From NCBI GenBank assembly GCA_039820585.1, contig JBCBPV010000007.1, positions 20,531 through 84,530 of the forward strand: 64,000 bases of DNA, written 5' to 3'. This document shows positions 17,014 through 25,613 of this stretch, one piece after another; positions within the stretch are counted from its first letter, which is position 1, and each line of letters opens with the position of its first letter. Under the pieces are notes generated by a model. It saw only the letters and a program-made list of their open reading frames with translations, was not told the origin of the DNA and made no database searches. The stretch comes from JBCBGF01 sp039820585. Lineage in GTDB: Bacteria > Pseudomonadota > Alphaproteobacteria > Rhodobacterales > Rhodobacteraceae. Position numbers and translations under genes: made by a program.

Positions 17014-19431
17014 ATGGCCGAAGCAGCCAGCGAATCAGTCGAATATGGCGCTGATTCAATCAAAGTTCTCAAAGGCTTAGAAGCAGTTCGGAAGCGTCCC
17101 GGTATGTATATCGGGGACACCGACGATGGCTCTGGTCTGCACCATATGGTGTATGAGGTCGTCGATAACGGAATTGATGAGGCTTTGGCCGGTCATGCCG
17201 ATGCCGTGACGGTGACAATTCACGCCGATCACAGCGTCTCGGTCAGCGATAACGGCCGCGGGATTCCGGTGGATCTGCACCCCGAAGAAGGGGTGTCGGC
17301 GGCCGAAGTGATCATGACCCAACTGCATGCGGGCGGGAAGTTCGATCAGAACTCCTACAAGGTGTCGGGCGGGTTGCACGGCGTGGGTGTGTCGGTGGTG
17401 AACGCGCTGTCGGACTGGCTGGAGCTGCGGATCTGGCGGAATGGCAAAGAGCATATTGCGCGGTTTGAAGGCGGCGATACGGTCAAGCACCTGGAAGTTG
17501 TTGGTGATGCGGGCGGGCGCAAGGGAACCGAGGTGCGGTTCCTGGCCTCGACGGACACGTTTTCGGACCTGAACTATGTGTTTACCACGCTGGAGAACCG
17601 GCTGCGCGAACTGGCATTCCTGAACTCGGGCGTGCGGATCATCCTGACCGATGAGCGCGGGGTCGAGCCGAAGACAGCCGACATGTGTTACGAGGGCGGC
17701 GTGCGCGAGTTCGTGCGCTATCTTGATCGCAACAAGCACCCGCTGATCGAAGAACCGATCTTTATCGAAGGGGAGCGTGACGGGATCACTGTCGAAGTCG
17801 CGATGTGGTGGAACGACAGCTATAACGAGATGGTCTTGCCGTTCACCAACAACATCCCGCAGCGCGATGGCGGCACGCATCTGGCGGGCTTTCGCGGGGC
17901 GCTGACGCGGACGCTGAACCTCTATGCCGGGCAGTCGGGTCTGGCGAAGAAGGAGAAGGTGAGCTTTTCGGGCGATGATGCGCGGGAGGGGCTGACCTGT
18001 GTGTTGTCGGTGAAAGTGCCGGATCCGAAGTTTTCATCGCAGACCAAGGACAAGCTGGTGTCATCCGAGGTGCGGCCTTCGGTGGAAGGGCTGATGAACG
18101 AAAAGCTGGCGGAATGGTTTGAGGAGAACCCCGCACCGGCGCGGATGATTGTCGGCAAGATCATCGAGGCGGCTTTGGCGCGCGAGGCGGCGCGGAAAGC
18201 GCGGGAGATGACGCGCAAGAAGTCGGCTTTGGATGTGGCCTCGCTGCCCGGAAAGCTGGCCGATTGTCAGGAACGGGATCCGGCCAAGCGGGAATTGTTC
18301 CTGGTGGAGGGCGACAGCGCGGGTGGCTCGGCCAAACAGGGGCGTGCGCGGGCCAATCAGGCGGTGCTGCCGCTGCGGGGGAAAATCCTGAACGTGGAAC
18401 GCGCGCGGTTTGACCGGATGCTGGGCAGTCAGGAGATCGGGACGCTGATCACCGCGCTGGGCACGGGGATCGGGCGGGATGAGTTCGATATCACCAAGCT
18501 GCGCTATCACAAGATCATCATCATGACGGATGCGGATGTGGACGGGGCGCATATCCGGACGCTGCTTTTGACGTTCTTTTTCCGGCAGATGCCGGAACTG
18601 ATCGAGGGCGGGTATTTGTACATCGCACAGCCGCCGCTGTTCAAAGTGGCCCGCGGCAAGTCGGAGGTGTACCTCAAGGACCAGCCTGCGCTGGATGATT
18701 ACCTGATCGAGATGGGGATCGAAGGGGCGACGCTGCGCCTTGGGTCGGGCGAAGAGATTGTGGGGGCCGATCTGGCCCGTGTGGTGGATGAGGCGCGGCA
18801 GGTGCGGCGCGTGTTGCAGGCGTTTCCGACCCATTACCTGCCGTTCATCATCGAACAGGCGGCGATTGCGGGCGCGTTCGTGCCCGGGCAGGTCGATGCC
18901 GATTTGCAGGGCACGGCGAGTGCGGTGGCGACGCGGCTGGATCTTGTCTCGCAGGAATATGAGCGTGGATGGCAGGGCCGTCCGACGCAGGACAAGGGGA
19001 TGCGGTTCACCCGGATGGTGCGTGGCGTCGAAGAGGCACGGTCGCTGGACGGGCCGATCCTGCGGTCGGGCGAAGCGCGGCGGCTGGGTGGCTTTACCGA
19101 GGGTCTGCAAGAGGTTTACGGCACGCCTGCGCGGCTGATCCGGCGGGATAAAGAGATCCTGATCCACGGGCCGACGGAACTCTTGGATGCGATTCTTGAG
19201 GAAGGTGAACGGGGGTTGTCGCTGCAGCGCTATAAGGGGTTGGGCGAGATGAACCCCGATCAGCTGTGGGAGACGACGCTGGACCCCGAGGCGCGGACGC
19301 TGTTGCAGGTGAAGATCGACGATGTGGCCGAGGCCGACGACATCTTTACCAAGCTGATGGGCGATGTGGTGGAGCCGCGGCGGGAGTTCATTCAGTCGAA
19401 TGCGTTGAGTGTGGAGAATTTGGACTTCTGA
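17014..19431 (+). CDS. gyrB: DNA gyrase subunit B, 805 aa
   Basis: The ATPase subunit of DNA gyrase, which introduces negative supercoils. The GHKL ATPase shows LEAVRKRPGMYIGDT, VVDNGIDEALAGHA and GLHGVGVSVVNALS. TOPRIM shows LVEGDSAGGSAKQGR and DADVDGAHIRTLLL, and the C-terminus has RYKGLGEMNPDQLWETTLDP. At 805 aa it matches other alphaproteobacterial GyrB. The frame extends up to 16804, but the ATG at 17014 with AAGGA at 17001-17005 begins the known N-terminus. The 210-bp upstream spacer includes the nested inverted repeat at 16818 and presumably the promoter. Confidence 0.98.
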   Translation: MAEAASESVEYGADSIKVLKGLEAVRKRPGMYIGDTDDGSGLHHMVYEVVDNGIDEALAGHADAVTVTIHADHSVSVSDNGRGIPVDLHPEEGVSAAEVIMTQLHAGGKFDQNSYKVSGGLHGVGVSVVNALSDWLELRIWRNGKEHIARFEGGDTVKHLEVVGDAGGRKGTEVRFLASTDTFSDLNYVFTTLENRLRELAFLNSGVRIILTDERGVEPKTADMCYEGGVREFVRYLDRNKHPLIEEPIFIEGERDGITVEVAMWWNDSYNEMVLPFTNNIPQRDGGTHLAGFRGALTRTLNLYAGQSGLAKKEKVSFSGDDAREGLTCVLSVKVPDPKFSSQTKDKLVSSEVRPSVEGLMNEKLAEWFEENPAPARMIVGKIIEAALAREAARKAREMTRKKSALDVASLPGKLADCQERDPAKRELFLVEGDSAGGSAKQGRARANQAVLPLRGKILNVERARFDRMLGSQEIGTLITALGTGIGRDEFDITKLRYHKIIIMTDADVDGAHIRTLLLTFFFRQMPELIEGGYLYIAQPPLFKVARGKSEVYLKDQPALDDYLIEMGIEGATLRLGSGEEIVGADLARVVDEARQVRRVLQAFPTHYLPFIIEQAAIAGAFVPGQVDADLQGTASAVATRLDLVSQEYERGWQGRPTQDKGMRFTRMVRGVEEARSLDGPILRSGEARRLGGFTEGLQEVYGTPARLIRRDKEILIHGPTELLDAILEEGERGLSLQRYKGLGEMNPDQLWETTLDPEARTLLQVKIDDVAEADDIFTKLMGDVVEPRREFIQSNALSVENLDF

Positions 19432-19525
19432 GCATTTCCGACACTATCGGGATCAGCTTTCGCTGCCTCTCACCTGAGGCTCGAACGCAAAAGCTGATAC
19501 GTCATTCTGGCTGAGCCGGAAATGC
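19432..19525. repeat. Multi-layer inverted repeat between convergent gyrB and pncB
   Basis: Nested palindromes fill the whole spacer: outer GCATTTCCG (19432-19440) with CGGAAATGC (19517-19525), middle ATCAGCTTT (19452-19460) with AAAGCTGAT (19490-19498), and inner GCCTC (19465-19469) with GAGGC (19476-19480). It could fold into a long interrupted hairpin on either strand. It probably acts as a bidirectional terminator, or it is a copy of a small palindromic intergenic element. Confidence 0.7.
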
Positions 19526-19526
19526 T

Positions 19527-20819
19527 TTAAACCACAACCTCCATCGCCTCCTGCGCCCCGACCCCGAAAACGCGCTTGTAGCGGTCGATCTGGTCCGCGG
19601 GACCCATCGCTTTTTTGGGGTTGTCTGACAGCTTGACCGTGGGGCGACCATTGGCCGACACTGCCTTGCACACCAGGCTGAACGGGTCGAGGCCGTTGCC
19701 CGGCACCAACCCGCGGAAGTCGTTGGTCAGCAGCGTGCCCCAACCGAACGATACGCGCACGCGGCCCGTAAAGCGTTGGTGGAGTTCGATGATTTTCTCG
19801 ACATCCAGCCCGTCCGAGAAGATTACCAGCTTTTCACGCGGATCCTCTCCGCGCGATTTCCACCAGTTGATGGCCGTTTCGGCCCCGGTCGCGGGGTCGC
19901 CTGAATCGATGCGGATGCCGGTCCAACCGGCCAGCCAATCGGGGGCGTTTTCGAGGAAGCCTTCGGTCCCGTAAGTGTCGGGCAGGATGATACGCAGGTT
20001 GCCGTCGTGTTCTTCGTGCCAGTCCGAAAGCACGTCATAGGGTGCCTGCGCCAGTGCCGCGTCGGTATCGGCCAACGCGGCGTAGACCATGGGCAGTTCG
20101 TGCGCGTTGGTGCCGATCGCCTCGACATCGCGGTTCTTGGCGATCAGGCAGTTCGACGTGCCGACGAAGGATGCGCCCAAGCCTTCGGTCATGGCCTGCA
20201 CGCACCAATCCTGCCACAGAAAGGAATGGCGGCGGCGCGTGCCGAAATCGGCGATGCGCAAGGATTCGTGGGGGCGCAGAACCTCGATCTTTTCCCAGAG
20301 CTTGGTCATCGCGCGGGCGTAGAGGACTTGCAGTTCAAACCGGCGCATTTCGCGCAGGACGGCGCGACCGCGGAGTTCCATCAACACGGCGAGGGCGGGG
20401 ATTTCCCAAAGCATAACCTCGGGCCAGCTGCCCTCGAACGTCAGCTCATACTGGCCGTCGCGTTTTTCGAGGTGGTAGGGCGGGAGCGAGAGGTTTTCAA
20501 ACCAGCGCATGAAATCGGGGCGGAACATCTGGCGTTTGCCGTAGAAGGTGTTGCCGCGGAGCCAGGTGCTTTCGCCGCGGGTCAGCTTGAGCGAGCGGAT
20601 ATGGTCGAGCTGTTCGCGCAGCTCGCCCTCGTCGATCAGGTTGGCCAGCGGGATGGATCTGGAGCGATTGATCAGGCTGAAGGTGACGGTGGTGTCGGGG
20701 CGGTTGCGGAAAACCGATTGGCACATCAACAGCTTGTAGAAATCGGTGTCGATGAGCGAGCGGACGATCGGGTCGATCTTCCACTTGTGGTTATAGACGC
20801 GGGTGGCGATGTCGACCAT
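19527..20819 (-). CDS. pncB: Nicotinate phosphoribosyltransferase, 430 aa
   Basis: Makes nicotinate mononucleotide from nicotinate and PRPP in the Preiss-Handler NAD salvage route. The N-terminus contains SLIDTDFYKLLMCQSVF, and later come FGTRRRHSFLWQDW, GTSNCLIAKNRDVEAIGTNAHE, GIRIDSGDP, IIFSDGLDVEKI-like VIFSDGLDVEKI and VSFGWGTLLTNDF, all standard PncB blocks. The length matches the long bacterial form (about 400-430 aa). It is the last gene of a minus-strand operon pncA - YkgJ-type gene - pncB, 60 bp after the middle gene. PncA yields its substrate, nicotinate. Confidence 0.97.
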   Translation of the reverse strand: MVDIATRVYNHKWKIDPIVRSLIDTDFYKLLMCQSVFRNRPDTTVTFSLINRSRSIPLANLIDEGELREQLDHIRSLKLTRGESTWLRGNTFYGKRQMFRPDFMRWFENLSLPPYHLEKRDGQYELTFEGSWPEVMLWEIPALAVLMELRGRAVLREMRRFELQVLYARAMTKLWEKIEVLRPHESLRIADFGTRRRHSFLWQDWCVQAMTEGLGASFVGTSNCLIAKNRDVEAIGTNAHELPMVYAALADTDAALAQAPYDVLSDWHEEHDGNLRIILPDTYGTEGFLENAPDWLAGWTGIRIDSGDPATGAETAINWWKSRGEDPREKLVIFSDGLDVEKIIELHQRFTGRVRVSFGWGTLLTNDFRGLVPGNGLDPFSLVCKAVSANGRPTVKLSDNPKKAMGPADQIDRYKRVFGVGAQEAMEVVV

Positions 20820-20879
20820 GGGGCGCTCCGGCGGTTGCCGATTGGTTAAAGCAAGGGCGCGGGCGGCTGTCCAGCGCGG

Positions 20880-21650
20880 CTAGCCGCCTGCACGAGCCTG
20901 GGCGTAGCCTTGGGTGGCGCGTTTGACCTCATCTTCCAACTCGCGCGGGCGGTGGCGGGCACGGGTCAGGGCAGCGTCGATTGGGGCGCCTTCCACGGCT
21001 GCGGCGGCGATGTCGCGCAGGGCGTAGGTTGCGACCTTGGCCGTGCCTTTGAGCGCGGCGCGGGTCAGGGCGTGGACGTGAAGAGCGGTGATTTGGGCGG
21101 AGATGACGCCGCTGCCCTCGGCCGGAATGCCTTGGGAAATTTGTTCGCAGGCCTTTGCGTCGTAGGAGACGTAGGCGCGGCAGATCGTGGGGCGTGCGTC
21201 GTAGGCGCGGCATTGGCGCGACTCTGGGTCGAGCGAGGGGCAGGCGCGCGGGTGCCAGGCGCGGCCATCGGGCTCTCCGGCGCGGGGGGCAAGGGCGGCG
21301 TGCAGGGTGCGGGCCTCTGATTCGGTGATGGTGCCGCCGTCTTGGCCGGGCAGGATGCAGCAAAAGGCGCAGCCCTGGGCGCAGGCATAGCCTTGGTCAT
21401 CGGGGGCTTGGGCCAGTTCGACGCGGGCGACGGTGACCGCGGGGGTGCCGGATTTGAGATCGCGGATCAGGTCGGGGAAGGGTTTGTTCTGGCGCATCGC
21501 CGCTTCGACATAGGCGGTCAGGATGCGTCTGGCGCGGTTCGCGGCGTCGGTGGGAACACCGGGCAGGCGAGCCGATGCGATGGCCGCGCGCAAGCTGGCG
21601 GCATCTTTCGGTGGCCCGGCCTTGCCCCGTCGCCGATCGGCACGGCTCAT
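20880..21650 (-). CDS. YkgJ family cysteine-cluster protein, 256 aa
   Basis: A protein with a CxxCxxCC-type cysteine cluster (YACAQGCAFCCILPGQ, about residue 90) and further Cys at ACPSLDPESRQCRAYDARPTICRAY and KACEQ. This arrangement is typical of the YkgJ/UPF0153 family, which probably binds zinc or an iron-sulphur cluster. The rest is mostly helical. No function is established. The ATG at 21650 overlaps the pncA stop (ATGA); the longer frame to 21791 runs inside pncA. Its place between pncA and pncB suggests a link with NAD salvage, but that is inference from context only. Confidence 0.83.
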   Translation of the reverse strand: MSRADRRRGKAGPPKDAASLRAAIASARLPGVPTDAANRARRILTAYVEAAMRQNKPFPDLIRDLKSGTPAVTVARVELAQAPDDQGYACAQGCAFCCILPGQDGGTITESEARTLHAALAPRAGEPDGRAWHPRACPSLDPESRQCRAYDARPTICRAYVSYDAKACEQISQGIPAEGSGVISAQITALHVHALTRAALKGTAKVATYALRDIAAAAVEGAPIDAALTRARHRPRELEDEVKRATQGYAQARAGG

Positions 21651-22252
21651 GCGAAGGCGACGCCCGCGGATTTCATGCCGTCTTTCGCGGCGCCCAGCGA
21701 ACCGTCGAGGTCGATGGCACGGGTCAGGCTTTCGATGACGCGGACGGTGAAGCCCAGTTTGGCGGCATCCACAGCAGAGAAGTTGACGCAAAAGTCTGTC
21801 GCGAGACCGACGAGGGTAACCGTATCGACGCCACGGGTGCGCAGGTAACCCTCAAGCCCGGTGGGCGTGGTGTGGTCGTTTTCAAAGAACGCGGAATAGC
21901 TGTCGATTTCGCGGCGGAACCCTTTGCGGATGACGAGGTCGGCGGGATCAGTGCGGAGGCCGGGGTGAAACGCGGCGCCGTCTGAGCCGATGACGCAGTG
22001 ATCGGGCCAGAGAACCTGGGGGCCATAGGGCATCTCGATCACGGCGTAGGGGTCTTGGCCGTCGTGGCTGGATGCGAAGGAGGAGTGGCCTGCCGGATGC
22101 CAGTCTTGCGTCAGGACGCGGACCGGGAATTCGGGCATCAGCGCGTTGATCGGGGCCACGATGTCGTCGCCGCCGGGCACGGCGAGGTTGCCGCCGGGGC
22201 AGAAATCATTTTGCACGTCGATGACGATCAGGGCTTCGTTGGCGGGGCGCAT
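21647..22252 (-). CDS. pncA: Nicotinamidase, 201 aa
   Basis: A cysteine hydrolase that converts nicotinamide to nicotinate. The catalytic Asp is D12 in ALIVIDVQNDFCPGG. A metal-site segment TQDWHPAGHSSFAS carries Asp and two His, the catalytic Lys is in VIRKGFRREIDSYSAF, and the nucleophilic Cys is in LVGLATDFCVNFSAVDA. The length is typical (about 200). First gene of the pncA - YkgJ - pncB operon, overlapping the second by 4 bases, and divergent from trhO across about 99 bp. Confidence 0.96.
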   Translation of the reverse strand: MRPANEALIVIDVQNDFCPGGNLAVPGGDDIVAPINALMPEFPVRVLTQDWHPAGHSSFASSHDGQDPYAVIEMPYGPQVLWPDHCVIGSDGAAFHPGLRTDPADLVIRKGFRREIDSYSAFFENDHTTPTGLEGYLRTRGVDTVTLVGLATDFCVNFSAVDAAKLGFTVRVIESLTRAIDLDGSLGAAKDGMKSAGVAFA

Positions 22253-22351
22253 GGGGGAACCTCTTGTCAGACCTTGCCTGCGTAGGCCGTGGTCGGTTTG
22301 GCGTCAACGGGGCCTTGCGGGGTGGTCGTTCAGTGGATTAGATCCCCGCCC

Positions 22352-23233
22352 ATGTTCACTGTCGCCGCCTTCTACAAGTTCACCGCGTTTGACGATCCCG
22401 CCGCGCTGAAGCCCGCGTTGGCGAAGCTTTGCTGTTCAAACGGGGTGGCGGGGACGATTCTGTTGGCGCGTGAGGGGCTGAACGGGACGATTGCGGGGCC
22501 GCGGGGCGGTATTGATCTGGTGCTGGCGCATTTGCGGGGGTTGCCGGGCTGTGCGGATCTGGAGTGGAAGGAAAGCACCGCCGCGGAGCGGCCGTTCAAC
22601 CGGATGAAAGTTCGGTTGAAGCGTGAGATCGTGACGATGGGTCAGCCGGATGTGGACCCGTCGCGGGCGGTGGGCACCTATGTCGATCCGGCGGAGTGGA
22701 ACGCGCTGATCGCGGCGCCGGATGTGGCGGTGATCGATACGCGCAACGATTACGAGGTGGAGATCGGGACGTTTCAGGGGGCGGTTGACCCCCGGACGGC
22801 GGCGTTTGGCGAGTTTCCGGCGTGGTGGGCGGCGAACAAGGCGCAGTTTGCGGGCAAGCGGATTGCGATGTTCTGCACCGGGGGGATCCGGTGTGAAAAG
22901 TCGACCAACTGGCTGTTGTCGCAGGGGGTGGAGGATGTGTTTCACCTCAAAGGCGGGATCCTGAAGTACCTGGAAGAGGTGCCTGAGGAAGAGAGCCTTT
23001 GGGAAGGCGAGTGTTTCGTTTTCGACAAGCGGGTGTCGGTGGGGCACGGGCTGGAAGAAGGGGATCTGGCGCTTTGTTATGGGTGCCGCCGTCCGTTGAC
23101 GCAGCAAGACAAATCCCGCCCCGAATATGAGGCGGGCGTCAGTTGCCATCGCTGTCTGAGTGAGCATTCGGCCGAAGATCGCGCCCGGTTTCGGGAACGC
23201 CAGCGCCAGATGACGCTGGCCAAGCGGGCTTAA
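22352..23233 (+). CDS. trhO: tRNA uridine(34) hydroxylase TrhO (rhodanese-domain protein), 293 aa
   Basis: Oxygen-dependent 5-hydroxylation of U34 in tRNA, the first step to 5-(carboxy)methoxyuridine. It has an N-terminal acylphosphatase-like domain (VAAFYKFT, EGLNGTIAG) and a rhodanese domain (about 105-230) with VIDTRNDYEVEIGTFQGA and the active loop FCTGGIRCEKST (C175 and C181). A C-terminal Cys-rich tail reads CYGCRRPL and VSCHRCLS. The ATG at 22352 gives the standard start; the frame continues to 22289 without family similarity. It is convergent with dnaA: the two stop codons overlap (23230-23233), so there is no spacer between them. Confidence 0.95.
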   Translation: MFTVAAFYKFTAFDDPAALKPALAKLCCSNGVAGTILLAREGLNGTIAGPRGGIDLVLAHLRGLPGCADLEWKESTAAERPFNRMKVRLKREIVTMGQPDVDPSRAVGTYVDPAEWNALIAAPDVAVIDTRNDYEVEIGTFQGAVDPRTAAFGEFPAWWAANKAQFAGKRIAMFCTGGIRCEKSTNWLLSQGVEDVFHLKGGILKYLEEVPEEESLWEGECFVFDKRVSVGHGLEEGDLALCYGCRRPLTQQDKSRPEYEAGVSCHRCLSEHSAEDRARFRERQRQMTLAKRA

Positions 23234-24591
23234 GCCTCGAGCGACCGGCGCAGGAGTTCCAGGTCTTCGGCGATCTGGCTGTCCTTTTGTTTCAGCTCTT
23301 CGATCCGCTTCACGCCGTGCATGACGGTGGTGTGGTCACGGCCGCCGAAACGGCGCCCAATTTCAGGCAGTGACCGCGCGGTCAATTGCTTGGACAGATA
23401 CATCGCGATTTGGCGCGGGCGGGCGAAGGTGCGCACGCGTTTGGGGCCGATCAGGTCGCTGAGGCGGATGTTGTAGTGGTCGGATACTTTGCGCTGGATC
23501 TCTTCCACCGTGATCTTGCGGTCCGAGGCGCGCAGGATGTCGGCGAGGCAATCCTGCGCCAGTTCCAGCGTGATCTCGCGGCCCACGAGGCTGCCGAACG
23601 CAAACAGACGCATCAGCGCGCCTTCCAGCACGCGGACATTGCTTGAGATACGGTGCGCCACGAATTCCAGAACGCCATCCGAGATCTCAAGGTTCGGGAA
23701 CTGTTCGGAATACTGGTCGACCTTCTGCTGCAGGATGCCGAGGCGCAGTTCATAGTTCGTGGGGTGCAGATCGACGACGAGGCCCGATTGCATGCGGCTG
23801 ACGATGCGATCCTCGATCCCGCGGATTTCGGTCGGGGCGCGGTCAGCGGACAGGATGATCTGTTTGTTCTGGTCCACCAACGCGTTGAAGGTGTGGAAGA
23901 ACTCTTCCTGTGTGGCGTCCTTGCCGGCGATGAACTGCACGTCATCGACCATCAGCACATCGACCGAACGGAACAGCTGTTTGAAGCCGATCATTTCCTT
24001 GTCGCGCAGGGCCTGGACGAAGCGGTACATGAACTGTTCCGCCGACAGGTAGACGACGCGCAGGTTGGGGCTGCGGTTTTGCAGATCCCAGGCGATGGCG
24101 TGCATCAGGTGGGTTTTGCCAAGGCCGACGCCGCCATAGAGGAACAATGGGTTGAAGGTGACGGGGCCACCCTCGCCCACGCGCTTGGCGGCGGCATGGG
24201 CCAGCTCATTAGGCTTGCCCACCACGAAGCGGTCGAAGGTGAAGCGCGTGTCGAGCGGTGCGCCTGGCAAGCCATGATCGTTCGTGATCGCCACGTTGAC
24301 GGGCGGCTTTGCGTCGCCGCCACCGGCGGATGCCGCGACGGGCGCGTCGTCACTATTCACCGCAAATGCGATGCGCGACACGGGTTCGCCCGATGAGTTC
24401 AAGGCGCGCAGGATCTGATCCCCGAAATTGCGCGACACCCATGTGCCCATGAACTGGGTCGGCACCGTGAAGGTCGCCACGCCATCTTCCAGCGCCGAGA
24501 ACTCCAACGGTTCTATCCAGTTGACATAGTTATTTTTTCCGACTGCCCCGATAAGATTTTCACGAATGTGTCCCCATGTCTCGTTCGTCAT
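23230..24591 (-). CDS. dnaA: Chromosomal replication initiator protein DnaA, 453 aa
   Basis: The AAA+ initiator that binds and opens oriC. Domain I starts with WGHIRENLIGAVGKNNYVNWIEPLE, and a short linker (domain II, about 80-110) follows. Domain III has Walker A GGVGLGKT (153-160), Walker B VLMVDDVQF and the box VII arginine region. Domain IV carries the DNA-binding signature GGRDHTTVMHGVKRI. At 453 aa the linker is short compared with E. coli. The gene points away from dnaN, and its upstream spacer is about 650 bp before rpsT, with no DnaA-box cluster that I can see. Confidence 0.98.
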   Translation of the reverse strand: MTNETWGHIRENLIGAVGKNNYVNWIEPLEFSALEDGVATFTVPTQFMGTWVSRNFGDQILRALNSSGEPVSRIAFAVNSDDAPVAASAGGGDAKPPVNVAITNDHGLPGAPLDTRFTFDRFVVGKPNELAHAAAKRVGEGGPVTFNPLFLYGGVGLGKTHLMHAIAWDLQNRSPNLRVVYLSAEQFMYRFVQALRDKEMIGFKQLFRSVDVLMVDDVQFIAGKDATQEEFFHTFNALVDQNKQIILSADRAPTEIRGIEDRIVSRMQSGLVVDLHPTNYELRLGILQQKVDQYSEQFPNLEISDGVLEFVAHRISSNVRVLEGALMRLFAFGSLVGREITLELAQDCLADILRASDRKITVEEIQRKVSDHYNIRLSDLIGPKRVRTFARPRQIAMYLSKQLTARSLPEIGRRFGGRDHTTVMHGVKRIEELKQKDSQIAEDLELLRRSLEA

Positions 24592-25191
24592 ACTGACCCG
24601 ACCTGTCCTTCAAATTATGTTGCCAGCCGGCTGTCGCCGACCGCCGTTCCACCCCCTTACTGAGGGTTATCCCGGTGTCCCCGCCACTTCACGCGTGATG
24701 GGTTCAGCCACTGCATAACCGACCAGTGCCCTGCCTAACGGCAGCGCCCGCTCCGGTTTGCGCAGATGGGCAACGGCCAGACCCGGTGGCACAAGGTTGG
24801 CAGGCCCCGGCCGATCTGGAACGCTGCGCATTGGCGCAGGTGCATATGGACATGGCGAAAAAGAGACCCGCGTGGAACGCACATACGCGGTCAGTTCTTC
24901 TTCGTCGGCGCCTGCGTTCGAGCAAATACCACTTGCCCTTGCCTGGCTAAGACGGGGTCGTTTGGGGCCTTGTCAGCCCTTAATCGCAGCACGAATCTGA
25001 GATCGTATCAGTCGCCCCGCGATACTACCCTCATCTCATGTCCCCCCAAGACGATGTGAATCGCAACACTGTGTTAGCAAGCGCGTTGAGCGCGTGGCAA
25101 CACATCTTCATTGTTGACTCACGCTTTGTGCGGACGAATCCCGATCGACTTTTTGATGCAACCAGAGACTGTATTTCTGGGGGGCGCACAA
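24592..25191. other. Long dnaA upstream spacer, no gene seen
   Basis: About 600 bases between the dnaA start and the rpsT terminator. I looked for DnaA boxes (TTATNCACA) as evidence of oriC and found only a weak GTTATCCCG at 24665-24673. There is no convincing ORF and no recognisable 4.5S, 6S or tRNA. The dnaA promoter should lie at its left end; CATAAT on the minus strand near 24615 is a possible -10. The length is unusual for this gene pair and could hide a regulatory RNA. Confidence 0.45.
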
Positions 25192-25218
25192 CAAAAAGGC
25201 GTGCCTTGCGACACGCCT
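25192..25218 (-). terminator. Rho-independent terminator of rpsT
   Basis: On the minus strand a 7-bp stem AGGCGTG / CACGCCT (25212-25218 with 25197-25203) with an 8-base loop runs directly into TTTTTGT. It lies 27 bases after the rpsT stop. Confidence 0.9.
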
Positions 25219-25245
25219 AAACGAACACAGATTTTTGGGTTTGTC

Positions 25246-25509
25246 TTAGCCGATTGCTTTGACGCGGGCCGACAGGCGCGAGATTTTGCGCGCCACCGTG
25301 TTCTTGTGGAACACACCCTTGGTCACACCCCGCATCAGTTCCGGCTGCGCCGCACGCAGTGCCGAGGTTGCGGCGTCGGTGTCGCCCGATGCAATCGCTT
25401 CTTCCACTTTGCGCAGGTAGGTACGGATGCGCGAACGGCGCGCTTTGTTGACAGCGAAACGGCGCTCGTTCTGGCGGGCGCGCTTTTTTGCCTGGGGCGA
25501 ATTAGCCAT
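25246..25509 (-). CDS. rpsT: 30S ribosomal protein S20, 87 aa
   Basis: A primary 16S rRNA-binding protein of the small subunit. It is a small, very basic, all-helical protein with the family start MANSPQAKKRARQNERR and the late GVFHKNTVARKISRLSARV. The length of 87 aa is standard. It lies between dnaA and mutM/enoyl-CoA hydratase, an arrangement common near the alphaproteobacterial dnaA locus. Its own terminator follows at 25192-25218. E. coli S20 represses its own translation; no such element was identified here. Confidence 0.97.
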   Translation of the reverse strand: MANSPQAKKRARQNERRFAVNKARRSRIRTYLRKVEEAIASGDTDAATSALRAAQPELMRGVTKGVFHKNTVARKISRLSARVKAIG

Positions 25510-25613
25510 GCGTTCGGGTTCCCAATTCGGGTCGGTTTCAATCTGAAGACGCGCTTCTAGGCGCGAGTCGCGGCCCTGTCAACCAGCTTGGAGCCGCCCC
25601 TGCGCAGCAGAGG

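Noticed and set aside
24592..25191. 4.5S, 6S or tmRNA in the long dnaA upstream spacer
   Set aside because: None of the conserved core sequences (for example the SRP GGAAGCAGC loop) was found.
24592..25245. oriC in the dnaA-rpsT spacer
   Set aside because: Only one weak DnaA-box-like sequence (GTTATCCCG) and no AT-rich unwinding region; in this class oriC is often not beside dnaA.
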